64,000 nt of DNA from Photobacterium profundum (GTDB lineage Bacteria > Pseudomonadota > Gammaproteobacteria > Enterobacterales > Vibrionaceae). A program made the translations under genes and the position numbers. Under the pieces are notes generated by a model. It had not been told where the DNA came from. It made no database searches and was given only the letters and a program-made list of their open reading frames with translations. This document shows positions 18,149 through 26,585 of the stretch, in pieces (position 1 is the stretch's first letter; the number at the start of each line of letters is the position of its first letter). The DNA lies in the NCBI RefSeq assembly GCF_003026285.1, contig NZ_PYOD01000014.1, positions 50,395 through 114,394 on the forward strand, read 5' to 3'.

Positions 18149-18682
18149 ATGACAATTTATCTGCGTATGGCGCAATGCCTAGCCAGAACTTGGTTGGCTG
18201 CAACGGTAAGCATGATTTTGTTATTCGTCGGCTTTTCAGCCAGTGCGAGTTCTTACTGGCAGAGTTGGCAAACTGTTGGACGTGCAGAATTGAGCTGGGG
18301 TTTTTGGGAAATTTACGATTCAGAATTACGCACACCAGATGGCACCTACAGCTTTGATCAACAAGAATTGGCATTGGTGATTCGTTATCGCAGAGATATT
18401 GATGAAGAAGATCTGCTAGAAGCGACGGATAAGCAATGGATACATCTTGGGATACCTCAGTCAATGCGCAAACAATGGCTAAGAGAGCTATCAATTATTT
18501 GGCCTGATGTAAAAAAAGGCGATAGATTAATTTTTGTCTTAAATGCGCAAGGTGCTGCCTTCTATCAAGGTAACCGCTTACTGGGTAAAGTGGAGAGTGA
18601 GGAGATGGCTAAGGCTTTTCTCGGAATTTGGCTTTCACCTCAAACCGCTTATCCTGAAATGAGACGTAGATTGATCGGGTAG
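18149..18682 (+). CDS. Chalcone isomerase-like exported protein
   Basis: 177 residues with a signal peptide or N-terminal anchor (TWLAATVSMILLFVGFSASAS). The mature part has the chalcone-isomerase-like pattern: VGRAELSWGFWEIYDSELRTPDGTY, ALVIRYRRDIDEEDLLEATDKQW, WPDVKKGDRLIFVLN, AFYQGNRLLGKVESEEMAKAFLGIWLSP. Bacterial homologues are periplasmic; some members of the wider fold bind fatty acids. It is the last gene of the operon, starting 3 bp after the DUF2878 stop. It may bind or isomerise the lipid product at the membrane surface (inference). Confidence 0.85.
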   Translation: MTIYLRMAQCLARTWLAATVSMILLFVGFSASASSYWQSWQTVGRAELSWGFWEIYDSELRTPDGTYSFDQQELALVIRYRRDIDEEDLLEATDKQWIHLGIPQSMRKQWLRELSIIWPDVKKGDRLIFVLNAQGAAFYQGNRLLGKVESEEMAKAFLGIWLSPQTAYPEMRRRLIG

Positions 18683-19052
18683 AGTGGTGCTTTGATCGTA
18701 TTGCTCGATCTGATTACAGCTACGCTTGATGAACAACGCTATTTAGTATGATACTTAATATGAAGAGAGGGGGAAGGCAAAGAGTCGCATAAAATGCGAC
18801 TTAAATAATAGCGACCAAGTCGTTAACTGTCGAGGTTAACGGAAGTTATATCTTACTAGGGTAATGATTAACAAGATGTAAAACATACCATATGAAAATA
18901 AACACCCCCAGTAACATTTGCCGTGTGAATGCACGCTTGGGCATTTAGTTTGGTATTTGTACAACAAATCCATACATTGATGATATTTTCTCTTATTTGA
19001 CTGAAAAGTATAAACAGATAAAATTGACGTTATGTCACTAATAAGATTTAGT
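18683..19052. other. Gene-free stretch with a hairpin
   Basis: No coding region is supported. AGTCGCAT (18783-18790) and ATGCGACT (18794-18801) form an 8-bp hairpin with a 3-nt loop, about 100 bp after the operon. It lacks a strong T-run on either strand, so it is only a possible terminator or transcript-end structure. The rest is AT-rich and unremarkable. Confidence 0.45.
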
Positions 19053-20327
19053 TTACCTGAATTGATGTGAAGAGAAAATCAGCTCAACACGGCAGGATTT
19101 TTCTGTGGTGCTTTGATGGTAATGCCAATCTTGATTATCACAGACTTGACGTACTAGCTTAATACCCAAGCCAAAGCCATCGTTTGTTTCACCTGTTAAT
19201 AGTGAACCGTTGTTTGTGATAACTAGCTTGTCACCTATTAACTGAATGTTGATATAACCGCTATCGGTATGCTGCATCGCATTACGTATTAGATTTGCAA
19301 CGGTAATACGCACGAGTACTTTGGGTAGCTGAGCCGTAATTTCGTTTAACTCAAACTCTATTTCTACAGATTTCCCCTTCAATAGGTATTGGTGTTCTTC
19401 AATTAGATCGACTATCAATTGGTCAATACGAAAGGTTTCAATTGTTGGGTGATATGCTGTATTGCGTGTAAGCCATAATAAGGTCTCTGTTAAATGACTC
19501 ATTGTTAACCCTGCTCGGGTAATGCGATCTAAAGGTTTTTGACAGGCTGGTGGGGCTGCATGCCATAAATGATCCATTAATGAAGCATTGCTAAGTATAA
19601 CTGCAATGGGGGTGCGTAGCTCATGGCTTGCATGTTGTAGAAATTGTGATTCACGGCTGAGAGTCTTTTCAATACTTTGAAGGTTAGTATGAATTTTTTC
19701 TGCTAACTCATCGAGTTCTCTAAAGCCGAACAAAGGAACGGGATCTGCCAAGGTTTTCAACGTTAGTTGCTGTGCCCAGTGATGAAGTTTATTAACTGGA
19801 CGGGCGATGTAGCCTGCTAAAGATAGGACTAAGATTAATAAAATAATAATGGTGATGGCAGATACTACCCAGATAGACGGCATATTCGCTTCTATTTTAT
19901 CCACTTCGGGTTGTAAGTACTGGTCATCAAATTTATTGACGATAAAATACATGTCGCCGCTTTGAGCAATAGCAGGGTGAACAAAGTAAGCTGCTTCAGG
20001 GAAATCATACCATTTGTTTTTTATTTCAAAACTGTAGTGTTCTTGGGCTTGTAAATCTGCTTGAGAAAAATTGTGTTTTATGATGTCAGGAAGATCTTGA
20101 TAATGGCGATAGATTTGGGCGTTAAAGATGTCTAACTTGGCTTCAATAGGATCAAATCCTTGCTGCGAAATCAGCTTTTGAATATGGGCTGAATATATGG
20201 AAAGTGAATTATCCATCCCCCAAAAATAGAAACTTTTGGCTAGTAAAGAGTAGCCCAGAATTAGAATGAGTATCGCGCTACTTATAAATGCTAATACAAT
20301 ACGCAGTAAACTTTGATTTATTTTCAT
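19053..20327 (-). CDS. Two-component sensor histidine kinase
   Basis: 424 residues. Two transmembrane helices (about 7-32 and 150-172) bound a periplasmic sensor region of about 120 residues. A HAMP-like linker follows, with the phosphoacceptor in ASHELRTPIAVIL, an N box (VANLIRNAMQHTDSGY), and a G2-type motif (DGFGLGIKLVRQVC). It starts 5 bp after the response regulator stop. Gene order and size match the kinase at 3593-4864. It is predicted to control the RND pump at 22-26.3 kb, based on box sequences described under the regulator. Confidence 0.93.
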   Translation of the reverse strand: MKINQSLLRIVLAFISSAILILILGYSLLAKSFYFWGMDNSLSIYSAHIQKLISQQGFDPIEAKLDIFNAQIYRHYQDLPDIIKHNFSQADLQAQEHYSFEIKNKWYDFPEAAYFVHPAIAQSGDMYFIVNKFDDQYLQPEVDKIEANMPSIWVVSAITIIILLILVLSLAGYIARPVNKLHHWAQQLTLKTLADPVPLFGFRELDELAEKIHTNLQSIEKTLSRESQFLQHASHELRTPIAVILSNASLMDHLWHAAPPACQKPLDRITRAGLTMSHLTETLLWLTRNTAYHPTIETFRIDQLIVDLIEEHQYLLKGKSVEIEFELNEITAQLPKVLVRITVANLIRNAMQHTDSGYINIQLIGDKLVITNNGSLLTGETNDGFGLGIKLVRQVCDNQDWHYHQSTTEKSCRVELIFSSHQFR

Positions 20328-20332
20328 TAACG

Positions 20333-21001
20333 TTAATCTTCTTTGATGACCCAGCCTTTACCCGGCACAGTATGGAGAAGTTTTGGACCCGGAACTTGTT
20401 CTAACGAGCGGCGTAGGTAGTAAATATGTGCTTTTAAAGTATTGCTGTTGGGCGCGTCTTCTCCCCAAAGAGCGTCTTCGAGTTCTTCGCGGCTGATCAC
20501 TTTTGGACTTGCTCGCATTAATAATTCAAGAATAGTGAAAGATGCGGGGGTAAGCTTAACGTGATGTTCACCGCGGAATACCTGGTAAGCACTATTATCA
20601 AGCGATAAATCTGCGACTTTTATTAGAGGAGTCTGGCTGCTTCGGCGACCAGAAAGTACCATGATACGAGCTAAAAGCTCACGATTATCAAAGGGCTTAG
20701 ATAAATAATCGTCGCCACCTGATGCAAACCCAGCAAGCTTGTCATCGATACTGCCTCGTGCCGTTAAAAATAAGATAGGGGTCTGGCAACCTTCTTGGCG
20801 TAGCTGCTCGCACAATGTCAAACCGTTCATTTTAGGTAGACCGATATCAATTACGAGTATGTCGTAGCGATTGCTTTGTGCCAACGTGAGACCAGCAACA
20901 CCATTACTGGCGTAATCTGGAACCATATTTTCAAACTCCATCAGCTGTAGCAGTGTTTCAGCGAGGTCTCGATCATCTTCGATCAGCAATACACGAGTCA
21001 T
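20333..21001 (-). CDS. Two-component response regulator, OmpR/PhoB family
   Basis: 222 residues. The receiver domain has acidic residues (LIEDDRD), phosphoacceptor Asp52 (ILVIDIGLPKMNG), Thr (FLTARGS) and Lys (LSKPFDN). The C-terminal winged helix has SREELEDALWGEDAPNSNTLKAHIYYLRR and the closing TVPGKGWVI. Its own promoter region contains the minus-strand repeat TTTACC-N5-CTTACC (21127-21143), close to perfect TTTACC-N5-TTTACC boxes in front of the adaptor gene at 22020 and the small secreted gene at 26586. Autoregulation and control of those genes are inferred. Confidence 0.94.
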   Translation of the reverse strand: MTRVLLIEDDRDLAETLLQLMEFENMVPDYASNGVAGLTLAQSNRYDILVIDIGLPKMNGLTLCEQLRQEGCQTPILFLTARGSIDDKLAGFASGGDDYLSKPFDNRELLARIMVLSGRRSSQTPLIKVADLSLDNSAYQVFRGEHHVKLTPASFTILELLMRASPKVISREELEDALWGEDAPNSNTLKAHIYYLRRSLEQVPGPKLLHTVPGKGWVIKED

Positions 21002-21090
21002 AGTTACCTTTTGCGTATTCTTAAATGGGGGGGAGCTACTTAAGTGTATAAGAACAATCTACTTAATTATTACAATGCTACTTCTTAACT

Positions 21091-21182
21091 TGTTGACTTC
21101 ATCGTTATCAATACTAAACCAATTAAGGTAAGTTTTGGGTAAAACCGTATTAAGTTAAGTAATTTATGTGGTTAGGCATTTA
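21091..21182. repeat. Copy A of a roughly 92-bp imperfect direct repeat flanking the DUF2442-like gene
   Basis: From TGTTGACTTCATCGTTATCAA to GGTTAGGCATTTA, this matches 21774-21867 along nearly its whole length with scattered substitutions and one small indel. It includes the box GGTAAG-N5-GGTAAA (21127-21143). It lies upstream of the response regulator gene. Confidence 0.75.
21127..21143 (-). promoter_or_regulatory. TTTACC-N5-TTACC-type box upstream of the response regulator
   Basis: On the minus strand TTTACC-CAAAA-CTTACC, an 11-bp-period direct repeat. It matches the boxes at 21921-21937 and 26486-26502 except for one base. Typical spacing for OmpR-family sites; proposed autoregulatory site. 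Confidence 0.5.
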
Positions 21183-21194
21183 TTATTCATCAGA

Positions 21195-21650
21195 TTAAAT
21201 AACCAGTGCGCTGATTAGCCATCCTGCGATCCCAAATGAAACGACTATTAGTATAAAACCAACATATTCTGATATGTCAGAATTTGTGAAATCAATAAAC
21301 CAATATTTCATTTTTATTCGCCAATTTTGGGAAGATACATCATCAAGTGGTCGTTCATTGTTCAGTGCTATCATATTTTGTTTAATCCACTCAATATGAA
21401 TATACGCATGGTTGTACCACTGAATAATGCGGTTATTGACCGAATAAACATCACGTTTATCATCAGTAACAACTTGTTTAAACAACATCTGCTGTCTAGC
21501 CAGTGATGCACAGTTAATCATACCTCTTTCACCATTACTCAATTCGACATATAAAGTAAAATCTTTTATGTATCTGGCTGTTTTTATGTGTTCAAGTTTC
21601 TTAATTTGTTTTATAAGTTCCATTTCTATTAGTCGCTCAGCCTTTTTCAT
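21195..21650 (-). CDS. Hypothetical protein with DUF2442-like N-terminal part and C-terminal membrane anchor
   Basis: About 151 residues from the ATG at 21650; the longer frame begins with TTG at 21731 and is less likely. The N-terminal part (TARYIKDFTLYVELSNGERG followed by a conserved-looking INCASL) resembles DUF2442-type small beta domains, although the match is judged by eye. The middle part is hydrophilic, and the last 25 residues form one transmembrane helix (YVGFILIVVSFGIAGWLISALVI). It sits between the two-component genes and the RND pump, flanked by an imperfect 92-bp direct repeat, which suggests it was inserted into a duplicated promoter region. Confidence 0.6.
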   Translation of the reverse strand: MKKAERLIEMELIKQIKKLEHIKTARYIKDFTLYVELSNGERGMINCASLARQQMLFKQVVTDDKRDVYSVNNRIIQWYNHAYIHIEWIKQNMIALNNERPLDDVSSQNWRIKMKYWFIDFTNSDISEYVGFILIVVSFGIAGWLISALVI

Positions 21651-21773
21651 CGAATTTAGAAGTAGTTTCAAAGGGGATGTTGCAAATAATAAGATAAGAC
21701 AGTTCTCCCCAAAGATGCAGTAATAATTCAAGCCCCTAAAGCGTTGACCAAGTTCGTTTCCGTATTCTGAATA

Positions 21774-21867
21774 TGTTGGTCAGATGGTTATCAATGTTAA
21801 ACCAACGAAAGTAAATTTTGAGTAAAAGCCGCATTAAGTGAAGTAATTTATACGGTTAGACATTTAA
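21774..21867. repeat. Copy B of the roughly 92-bp imperfect direct repeat
   Basis: Runs from TGTTGGTCAGATGGTTATCAA to GGTTAGACATTTA and matches copy A at 21091-21182. Its version of the box is AGTAAA-N5-AGTAAA, keeping the 11-bp spacing but with weakened half-sites. Confidence 0.75.
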
Positions 21868-21870
21868 GAT

Positions 21871-21897
21871 TTATTCGATTTATTCGATTTATTCGAT
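21871..21897. repeat. 9-bp tandem repeat, three copies
   Basis: TTATTCGAT occurs three times in tandem, followed by a partial fourth (TTATTGG). It lies just upstream of the proposed regulator box. Copy-number change would alter the distance to upstream elements. Confidence 0.8.
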
Positions 21898-21920
21898 TTA
21901 TTGGTATTGAGTTAAGACGT

Positions 21921-21937
21921 TTTACCGCATTTTTACC
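21921..21937 (+). promoter_or_regulatory. TTTACC-N5-TTTACC box upstream of the RND adaptor gene
   Basis: TTTACCGCATTTTTACC, two TTTACC half-sites starting 11 bp apart. The identical 17-mer occurs at 26486-26502. It ends 82 bp before the adaptor start codon; the other copy ends 83 bp before its gene. Confidence 0.6.
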
Positions 21938-22019
21938 ACCTCAACGTTAATGTCTCTTTTTTATTAGATTGGTTATCTCCATTGGGCGGGGTAACAGCTT
22001 ATTCTTAAGAAGAGTAGTA

Positions 22020-23189
22020 ATGACGGTCGATATTCAAAAATCTAGCTTACTGATAACTTCGTTGCTTGTCAGTGCATTGCTAGTTGGATGCAAGGGAAGT
22101 CCTTTCACTGAAAGCTTAGAAGCTGCAGAAATGGAACAGCCTATGGTTGCTAATGTATCGGTTCTGAAAGCTGAGAAAAAATCGGTAACTTTGTTTGATG
22201 AACTTCAAGGACGAGTAGTTGCTTTTCGTACCGCTGAGATACGTCCTCAAGTGAGTGGGATTATCACGGAACGTTTATTTAAACAGGGTGAAATGACAGC
22301 GAAGAACCAGCCATTATTCCAAATAAATAAAGAACCATTTCTTATTGATATTAAAGAAAAAGAGGCATCCTTAGCTCAGTCGAATGTTAATTTGCTACTA
22401 GCAAAACGTAAGTATACACGTTTACAAGCCTTGGATAAAAGTAGTGCTGTTAGTAAGCAAGCATACGAAGAAGCGGTCTTTAATCAACAAAAAGCCTCGG
22501 CAAACGTTATGCAGAACGAGGCGACGTTAGAACAAAGTAAGCTGAACCTTAAATATGCCACGATAAGAGCGCCTATCTCCGGGATTATTGAACAGGCCCT
22601 AGTGACGGAAGGGACATTAGTTAATAAAGGGGATAGCCAAGCACTCGCCATTATTAAGCAAATCGACAAAGTATATATCGATGTTAGACAACCAGCCTCT
22701 AAGCTATCAACCTTACGTAAGCTACTATCGAAAGGTGAAGCTACGAACCAGAAAGGGCTTGGTGTGAATATCAAGCTATCTGATGATAGCTCTGAAGACA
22801 TTGTTGGTAAGATTGTTTTCTCTGGGATCAGCGTAGATTTGAATACCGGAGATTTAATTGTTCGTATTGTGGCTGATAACCTTAAGCGTACCTTGCTTCC
22901 TGGTATGTATGTGCGTACCGAAGTTCCTCGCCGTTCACTTAATGCCTTTTTATTACCCCAGCAAGCGATTCAACGCGCCAGCAACGGCGAAGCATTTGTT
23001 TCCGTTGTGACTGCATCTAATGATGCCATTAAGCGTAGCGTTACCCTTGATGGCATCCAAGACCATCAATATGTCGTGTCATCTGGCTTAAAAAACGGCG
23101 ATTCAGTCATCATCGAAGGTTATGAGAACATTATGCCGGACGTTGAATTGAATGCTTCTGATTGGAATCCGTCTGCTCAAGCCGGATAG
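22020..23189 (+). CDS. RND efflux adaptor lipoprotein (AcrA/MexA family)
   Basis: 389 residues from the ATG at 22020 (AAGAAG upstream); the longer frame starts with TTG. The lipoprotein signal ends in LLVGC. After that come the lipoyl half (AEIRPQVSGIITERLFKQGEMT), an alpha-helical hairpin (about 110-175), the second lipoyl half (ATIRAPISGIIEQALVTEGTLV) and the beta-barrel and proximal domains (LLPGMYVRTEVPRR). Its length fits AcrA. It anchors in the inner membrane and links the permease to a TolC-type channel that is not encoded here. It is 14 bp upstream of the permease gene and is preceded by the regulator box. Confidence 0.94.
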   Translation: MTVDIQKSSLLITSLLVSALLVGCKGSPFTESLEAAEMEQPMVANVSVLKAEKKSVTLFDELQGRVVAFRTAEIRPQVSGIITERLFKQGEMTAKNQPLFQINKEPFLIDIKEKEASLAQSNVNLLLAKRKYTRLQALDKSSAVSKQAYEEAVFNQQKASANVMQNEATLEQSKLNLKYATIRAPISGIIEQALVTEGTLVNKGDSQALAIIKQIDKVYIDVRQPASKLSTLRKLLSKGEATNQKGLGVNIKLSDDSSEDIVGKIVFSGISVDLNTGDLIVRIVADNLKRTLLPGMYVRTEVPRRSLNAFLLPQQAIQRASNGEAFVSVVTASNDAIKRSVTLDGIQDHQYVVSSGLKNGDSVIIEGYENIMPDVELNASDWNPSAQAG

Positions 23190-23203
23190 AAAGGAATTTA
23201 ACT

Positions 23204-26200
23204 GTGTCTCAATTTTTTATTAATCGCCCGATTTTTGCATGGGTGATCGCTATTTTGATCATCCTCTCTGGGGTGATATCTATTCCTAACTTGGCCGTCG
23301 AGCGCTTTCCGAGTGTAGCACCGCCAAGTGTTAGTCTTTATTTAACGTATCCTGGGGCGAGCCCCCAAACCTTGAACGACAGTGTGGTGTCACTCATAGA
23401 GCGGGAAATTTCTGGTGTTAAAGGCTTAATGTATTTTAAATCGTCATCGGACTCGACAGGCAGTGCTGAAATAACGGCAACGTTTGAAAATGGAATTAAC
23501 CCTGAGCTAGCGCAAGTTGAAATTCAGAATAAATTGAAAGCGATTGAAGCACGTTTACCATTATCTGTTCGTCAATCGGGTATTCAAGTGGAGTCGTCAT
23601 CATCAAGTACTTTGATGTATGTGGGCTTAATCTCACCGAATGGCGAGTACACGGAATCTGAACTTAGCGATTACATGATACGTAATATTGTCGAGGAGCT
23701 AAAACGGATTCCCGGTGTAGGTCGTATTCAAATGTTTGGTGCTGAGTTTGCGATGCGCATTTGGATTAATCCTATTCAGTTAAATGCGTTCAACTTAACA
23801 GTGAGCGATGTAGCGAAAGCCATTCAAGAGCAAAATGTTCAAATTTCACCGGGTAAAGTCGGCGATGCACCGATTAGCCAAGGTCAGAAAACGGTTGTGC
23901 CATTAACTGCCCAGGGGCAATTAGAAACCCCTGAAGAGTTTAGAAACATTGTATTGCGATCTACGCCTAATGGTGGCTCAGTTCTATTGGGTGATGTAGC
24001 TGAAGTTGAATTGGGCTCTCAGAATTATCAGTATTCAAATCGTGAAAATGGGCAACCCTCAACATCGGCATCGGTAAAATTGTCGCCAGGGGCTAATGCT
24101 ATTAGCGCGTCGAATGGTATTCGTTCACGCCTTGATGAGCTGAAACAAGCCATGCCCGCAGGCATTGATTACACCATTACATCTGATGCTGCTCCGTTTG
24201 CGAAAATTTCTATTACCAAAGTTATTGTGACGTTGGCGGAAGCCATGGTGCTTGTTTTTCTAGTGATGTATTTGTTCTTGCAGAATGTGCGTTACACCGT
24301 TATTCCTGCAATTGTGGCTCCGATAGCCTTGCTGGGCACATTTACTGTAATGCTGATGCTTGGTTTCTCGATTAATGTGTTTTCAATGTTCGGAATGGTG
24401 CTTGCTATCGGGATTATTGTTGATGATGCCATTGTAGTGGTAGAAAACGTAGAGCGCGTTATTTCAGAAACAGGTGTGTCTGCGAAGAAAGCAACGCAGG
24501 TGGCGATGAAAGATATCTACAGCGCATTGGTAGGAATTACTGCGGTACTTTCCGCGGTATTTATTCCGATGGCGTTTGCAGCTGGCTCGGTCGGGATTAT
24601 CTTCCAGCAATTCTCGTTAGCCATGTCGGTATCTATTTTGTTCTCTGCTTTTCTTGCTTTAACGCTGACGCCTGCATTGTGCGCCACCATTTTGAAACCG
24701 CACAGTGAGACTCATGAACATAAGCGCGGTTTCTTTGGCTGGTTCAACCGTTGTTTTGAACGTTTGACTAAAGGCTATCAAAGCTGGGTGGCTAAACTAG
24801 TGGTCCGAACCGGTCGAATGATGGTGATTTACCTGGCGTTCGTTGTTGTTGCTGTGTTTACCTTCAATCAAATTCCGAGCACCTTTTTACCAGAAGAAGA
24901 TCAAGGGTACTTCTTGACGTCGATTCAATTACCTTCCGATGCGACTGCTGAACGTACAATGGATGTGGTTAAGAAAGTTGAAAATTTTGTGCAATCACGT
25001 GATGCAGTTGAATCTAGCATGTCGATACTTGGTTTCAGTTTTAGTGGCTCGGGGGCAGGCTCTGCGTTTGCAGTTACTACTTTGAAAGATTGGAATGAAC
25101 GGAATAGCGCAACGACTCAGCAAGAGGTACAAGCACTGACAGAGTATTTGCAAGATCTGAATGAAGGTGTAGTGTTTAGCATGCTACCGACGGCAATTGA
25201 TGGATTAGGTACATCGTCGAATATTTCTTTACAGTTGCTTGATCGCTCAAACTCTGGTTATGAAAAATTTCAGAATATACAACGTCAATTTATTCAAAAA
25301 GCGCGAGAAAATAGCGCATTTTCGAGTGTGTTTTTTGAATCATTACCAGAAACCAATAGCATTAAATTGAAGATCGACCGTAAAAAAGCACAAGTATTAG
25401 GGGTTTCTTTCACGTCGATCAGTGAAACTATTTCAACGGCTTTAGGCTCGAACTATGTGAATGACTTCCCGAACAAAGGGCGTTTACAGCAAGTGATCAT
25501 TCAGGCAAATGCAGAATCACGTATGCGTTTGGAAGATATCTTGAAGCTGTCTATTCGCAATGAACGCGGGGGGATGGTGTACCTATCAGAATTTATAGAG
25601 CCAGTATGGAAAGCGGCGCCTCTTCAGCTGACTCGTTTCAATGGTATACCATCGGTTGCTGTTTCGGTTGCTCCCGTTGCTGGTGTTTCAAGTGGTGCAG
25701 CAATGGCTGAAATTGAAAAAATTGTTGCCTCATTACCAACGGGAACCAGTATTGAGTGGACGGGCATTTCACGCCAAGAGAAACAAGCTGAATCGCAAAC
25801 TACTTTGCTATTAGCATTTTCGATGTTAGTAATTTTCCTTGTGTTGTCGGCATTATATGAGAGCTGGACGACACCATTAGCCGTGATCTTAGTCGTTCCA
25901 TTAGGCATTATTGGTTCTATCGCAGCGGTAATGGTTACTAATATGTCCAATGATGTCTTTTTTAAAGTAGGTTTAGTTACTATCATTGGTCTTTCTGCAA
26001 AGAACGCTATATTAATCATTGAGTTCGCACAGATTCAGCGATCACAGGGAAAAGGGCTCTTAGATGCGACGATAGATGCCGCTAAGATGCGATTGAGGCC
26101 GATATTGATGACATCATTAGCCTTTACCTGCGGTATTATTCCATTAGTGATAGCGACGGGGGCAAGTTCAGAAATCCAGAATTCGATTGGTACCGGAGTA

Positions 26201-26323
26201 CTCGGTGGCATGATAAGTGGTACTGTGCTTGCTATCTTTTTCGTCCCGGTATTTTTTGTATTTATTAATGAGTTAATAGAAAAGTATAAACGCAAAGGGC
26301 AATATGCCTCAGAGGTTAACTAA
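23204..26323 (+). CDS. RND multidrug efflux permease (AcrB/HAE1 family)
   Basis: 1,039 residues from a GTG at 23204 (AAGGAA upstream), which gives the standard SQFFINRPIFAWVIAI start. Full-length HAE1 transporter: porter loops after TM1 and TM7, TM4 with the Asp pair (GIIVDDAIVVVENVERV), TM6 region, and the second-half signature (GLVTIIGLSAKNAILIIEFA). It would export hydrophobic compounds using proton flow across the inner membrane. An operon with the adaptor and a strong terminator downstream. This is a different subfamily from the permease at 1-1915. Confidence 0.96.
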   Translation: MSQFFINRPIFAWVIAILIILSGVISIPNLAVERFPSVAPPSVSLYLTYPGASPQTLNDSVVSLIEREISGVKGLMYFKSSSDSTGSAEITATFENGINPELAQVEIQNKLKAIEARLPLSVRQSGIQVESSSSSTLMYVGLISPNGEYTESELSDYMIRNIVEELKRIPGVGRIQMFGAEFAMRIWINPIQLNAFNLTVSDVAKAIQEQNVQISPGKVGDAPISQGQKTVVPLTAQGQLETPEEFRNIVLRSTPNGGSVLLGDVAEVELGSQNYQYSNRENGQPSTSASVKLSPGANAISASNGIRSRLDELKQAMPAGIDYTITSDAAPFAKISITKVIVTLAEAMVLVFLVMYLFLQNVRYTVIPAIVAPIALLGTFTVMLMLGFSINVFSMFGMVLAIGIIVDDAIVVVENVERVISETGVSAKKATQVAMKDIYSALVGITAVLSAVFIPMAFAAGSVGIIFQQFSLAMSVSILFSAFLALTLTPALCATILKPHSETHEHKRGFFGWFNRCFERLTKGYQSWVAKLVVRTGRMMVIYLAFVVVAVFTFNQIPSTFLPEEDQGYFLTSIQLPSDATAERTMDVVKKVENFVQSRDAVESSMSILGFSFSGSGAGSAFAVTTLKDWNERNSATTQQEVQALTEYLQDLNEGVVFSMLPTAIDGLGTSSNISLQLLDRSNSGYEKFQNIQRQFIQKARENSAFSSVFFESLPETNSIKLKIDRKKAQVLGVSFTSISETISTALGSNYVNDFPNKGRLQQVIIQANAESRMRLEDILKLSIRNERGGMVYLSEFIEPVWKAAPLQLTRFNGIPSVAVSVAPVAGVSSGAAMAEIEKIVASLPTGTSIEWTGISRQEKQAESQTTLLLAFSMLVIFLVLSALYESWTTPLAVILVVPLGIIGSIAAVMVTNMSNDVFFKVGLVTIIGLSAKNAILIIEFAQIQRSQGKGLLDATIDAAKMRLRPILMTSLAFTCGIIPLVIATGASSEIQNSIGTGVLGGMISGTVLAIFFVPVFFVFINELIEKYKRKGQYASEVN

Positions 26324-26386
26324 GCAGCTATAGCATTAGATGATGAATAAATAAAATACGTTAAATGGTATTAAATAAAGATAGAG

Positions 26387-26420
26387 CGATATTACGGGTT
26401 AACCGTAATATCGTTTTTTA
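26387..26420 (+). terminator. Rho-independent terminator after the RND operon
   Basis: CGATATTACGG and CCGTAATATCG form an 11-bp stem followed by a T-run of six. Confidence 0.92.
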
Positions 26421-26485
26421 GTTACGCTGCTTAAAAATTTACATACTGACAAGAACTTAAATTAATTTAAAAACCTTTACGTCCA

Positions 26486-26502
26486 TTTACCGCATTTTTA
26501 CC
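26486..26502 (+). promoter_or_regulatory. TTTACC-N5-TTTACC box upstream of the small secreted protein gene
   Basis: The 17-mer is identical to that at 21921-21937 and ends 83 bp before the start codon, the same distance as in the RND operon within one base. This suggests shared control by the response regulator at 20333-21001. Confidence 0.6.
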
Positions 26503-26585
26503 GACCAGTTGTTATTTTAGTACCAGTTCTTCGAAGCCTACAGAACACGACGAATTTGAATATAACAACACATAGGATTCCACTT

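Larger units (their letters stand above)
21651..22019. other. Promoter region of the second RND operon
   Basis: No coding region is supported. It contains repeat copy B (21774-21867), a short tandem repeat (21871-21897) and the TTTACC-N5-TTTACC box (21921-21937). Confidence 0.6.
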
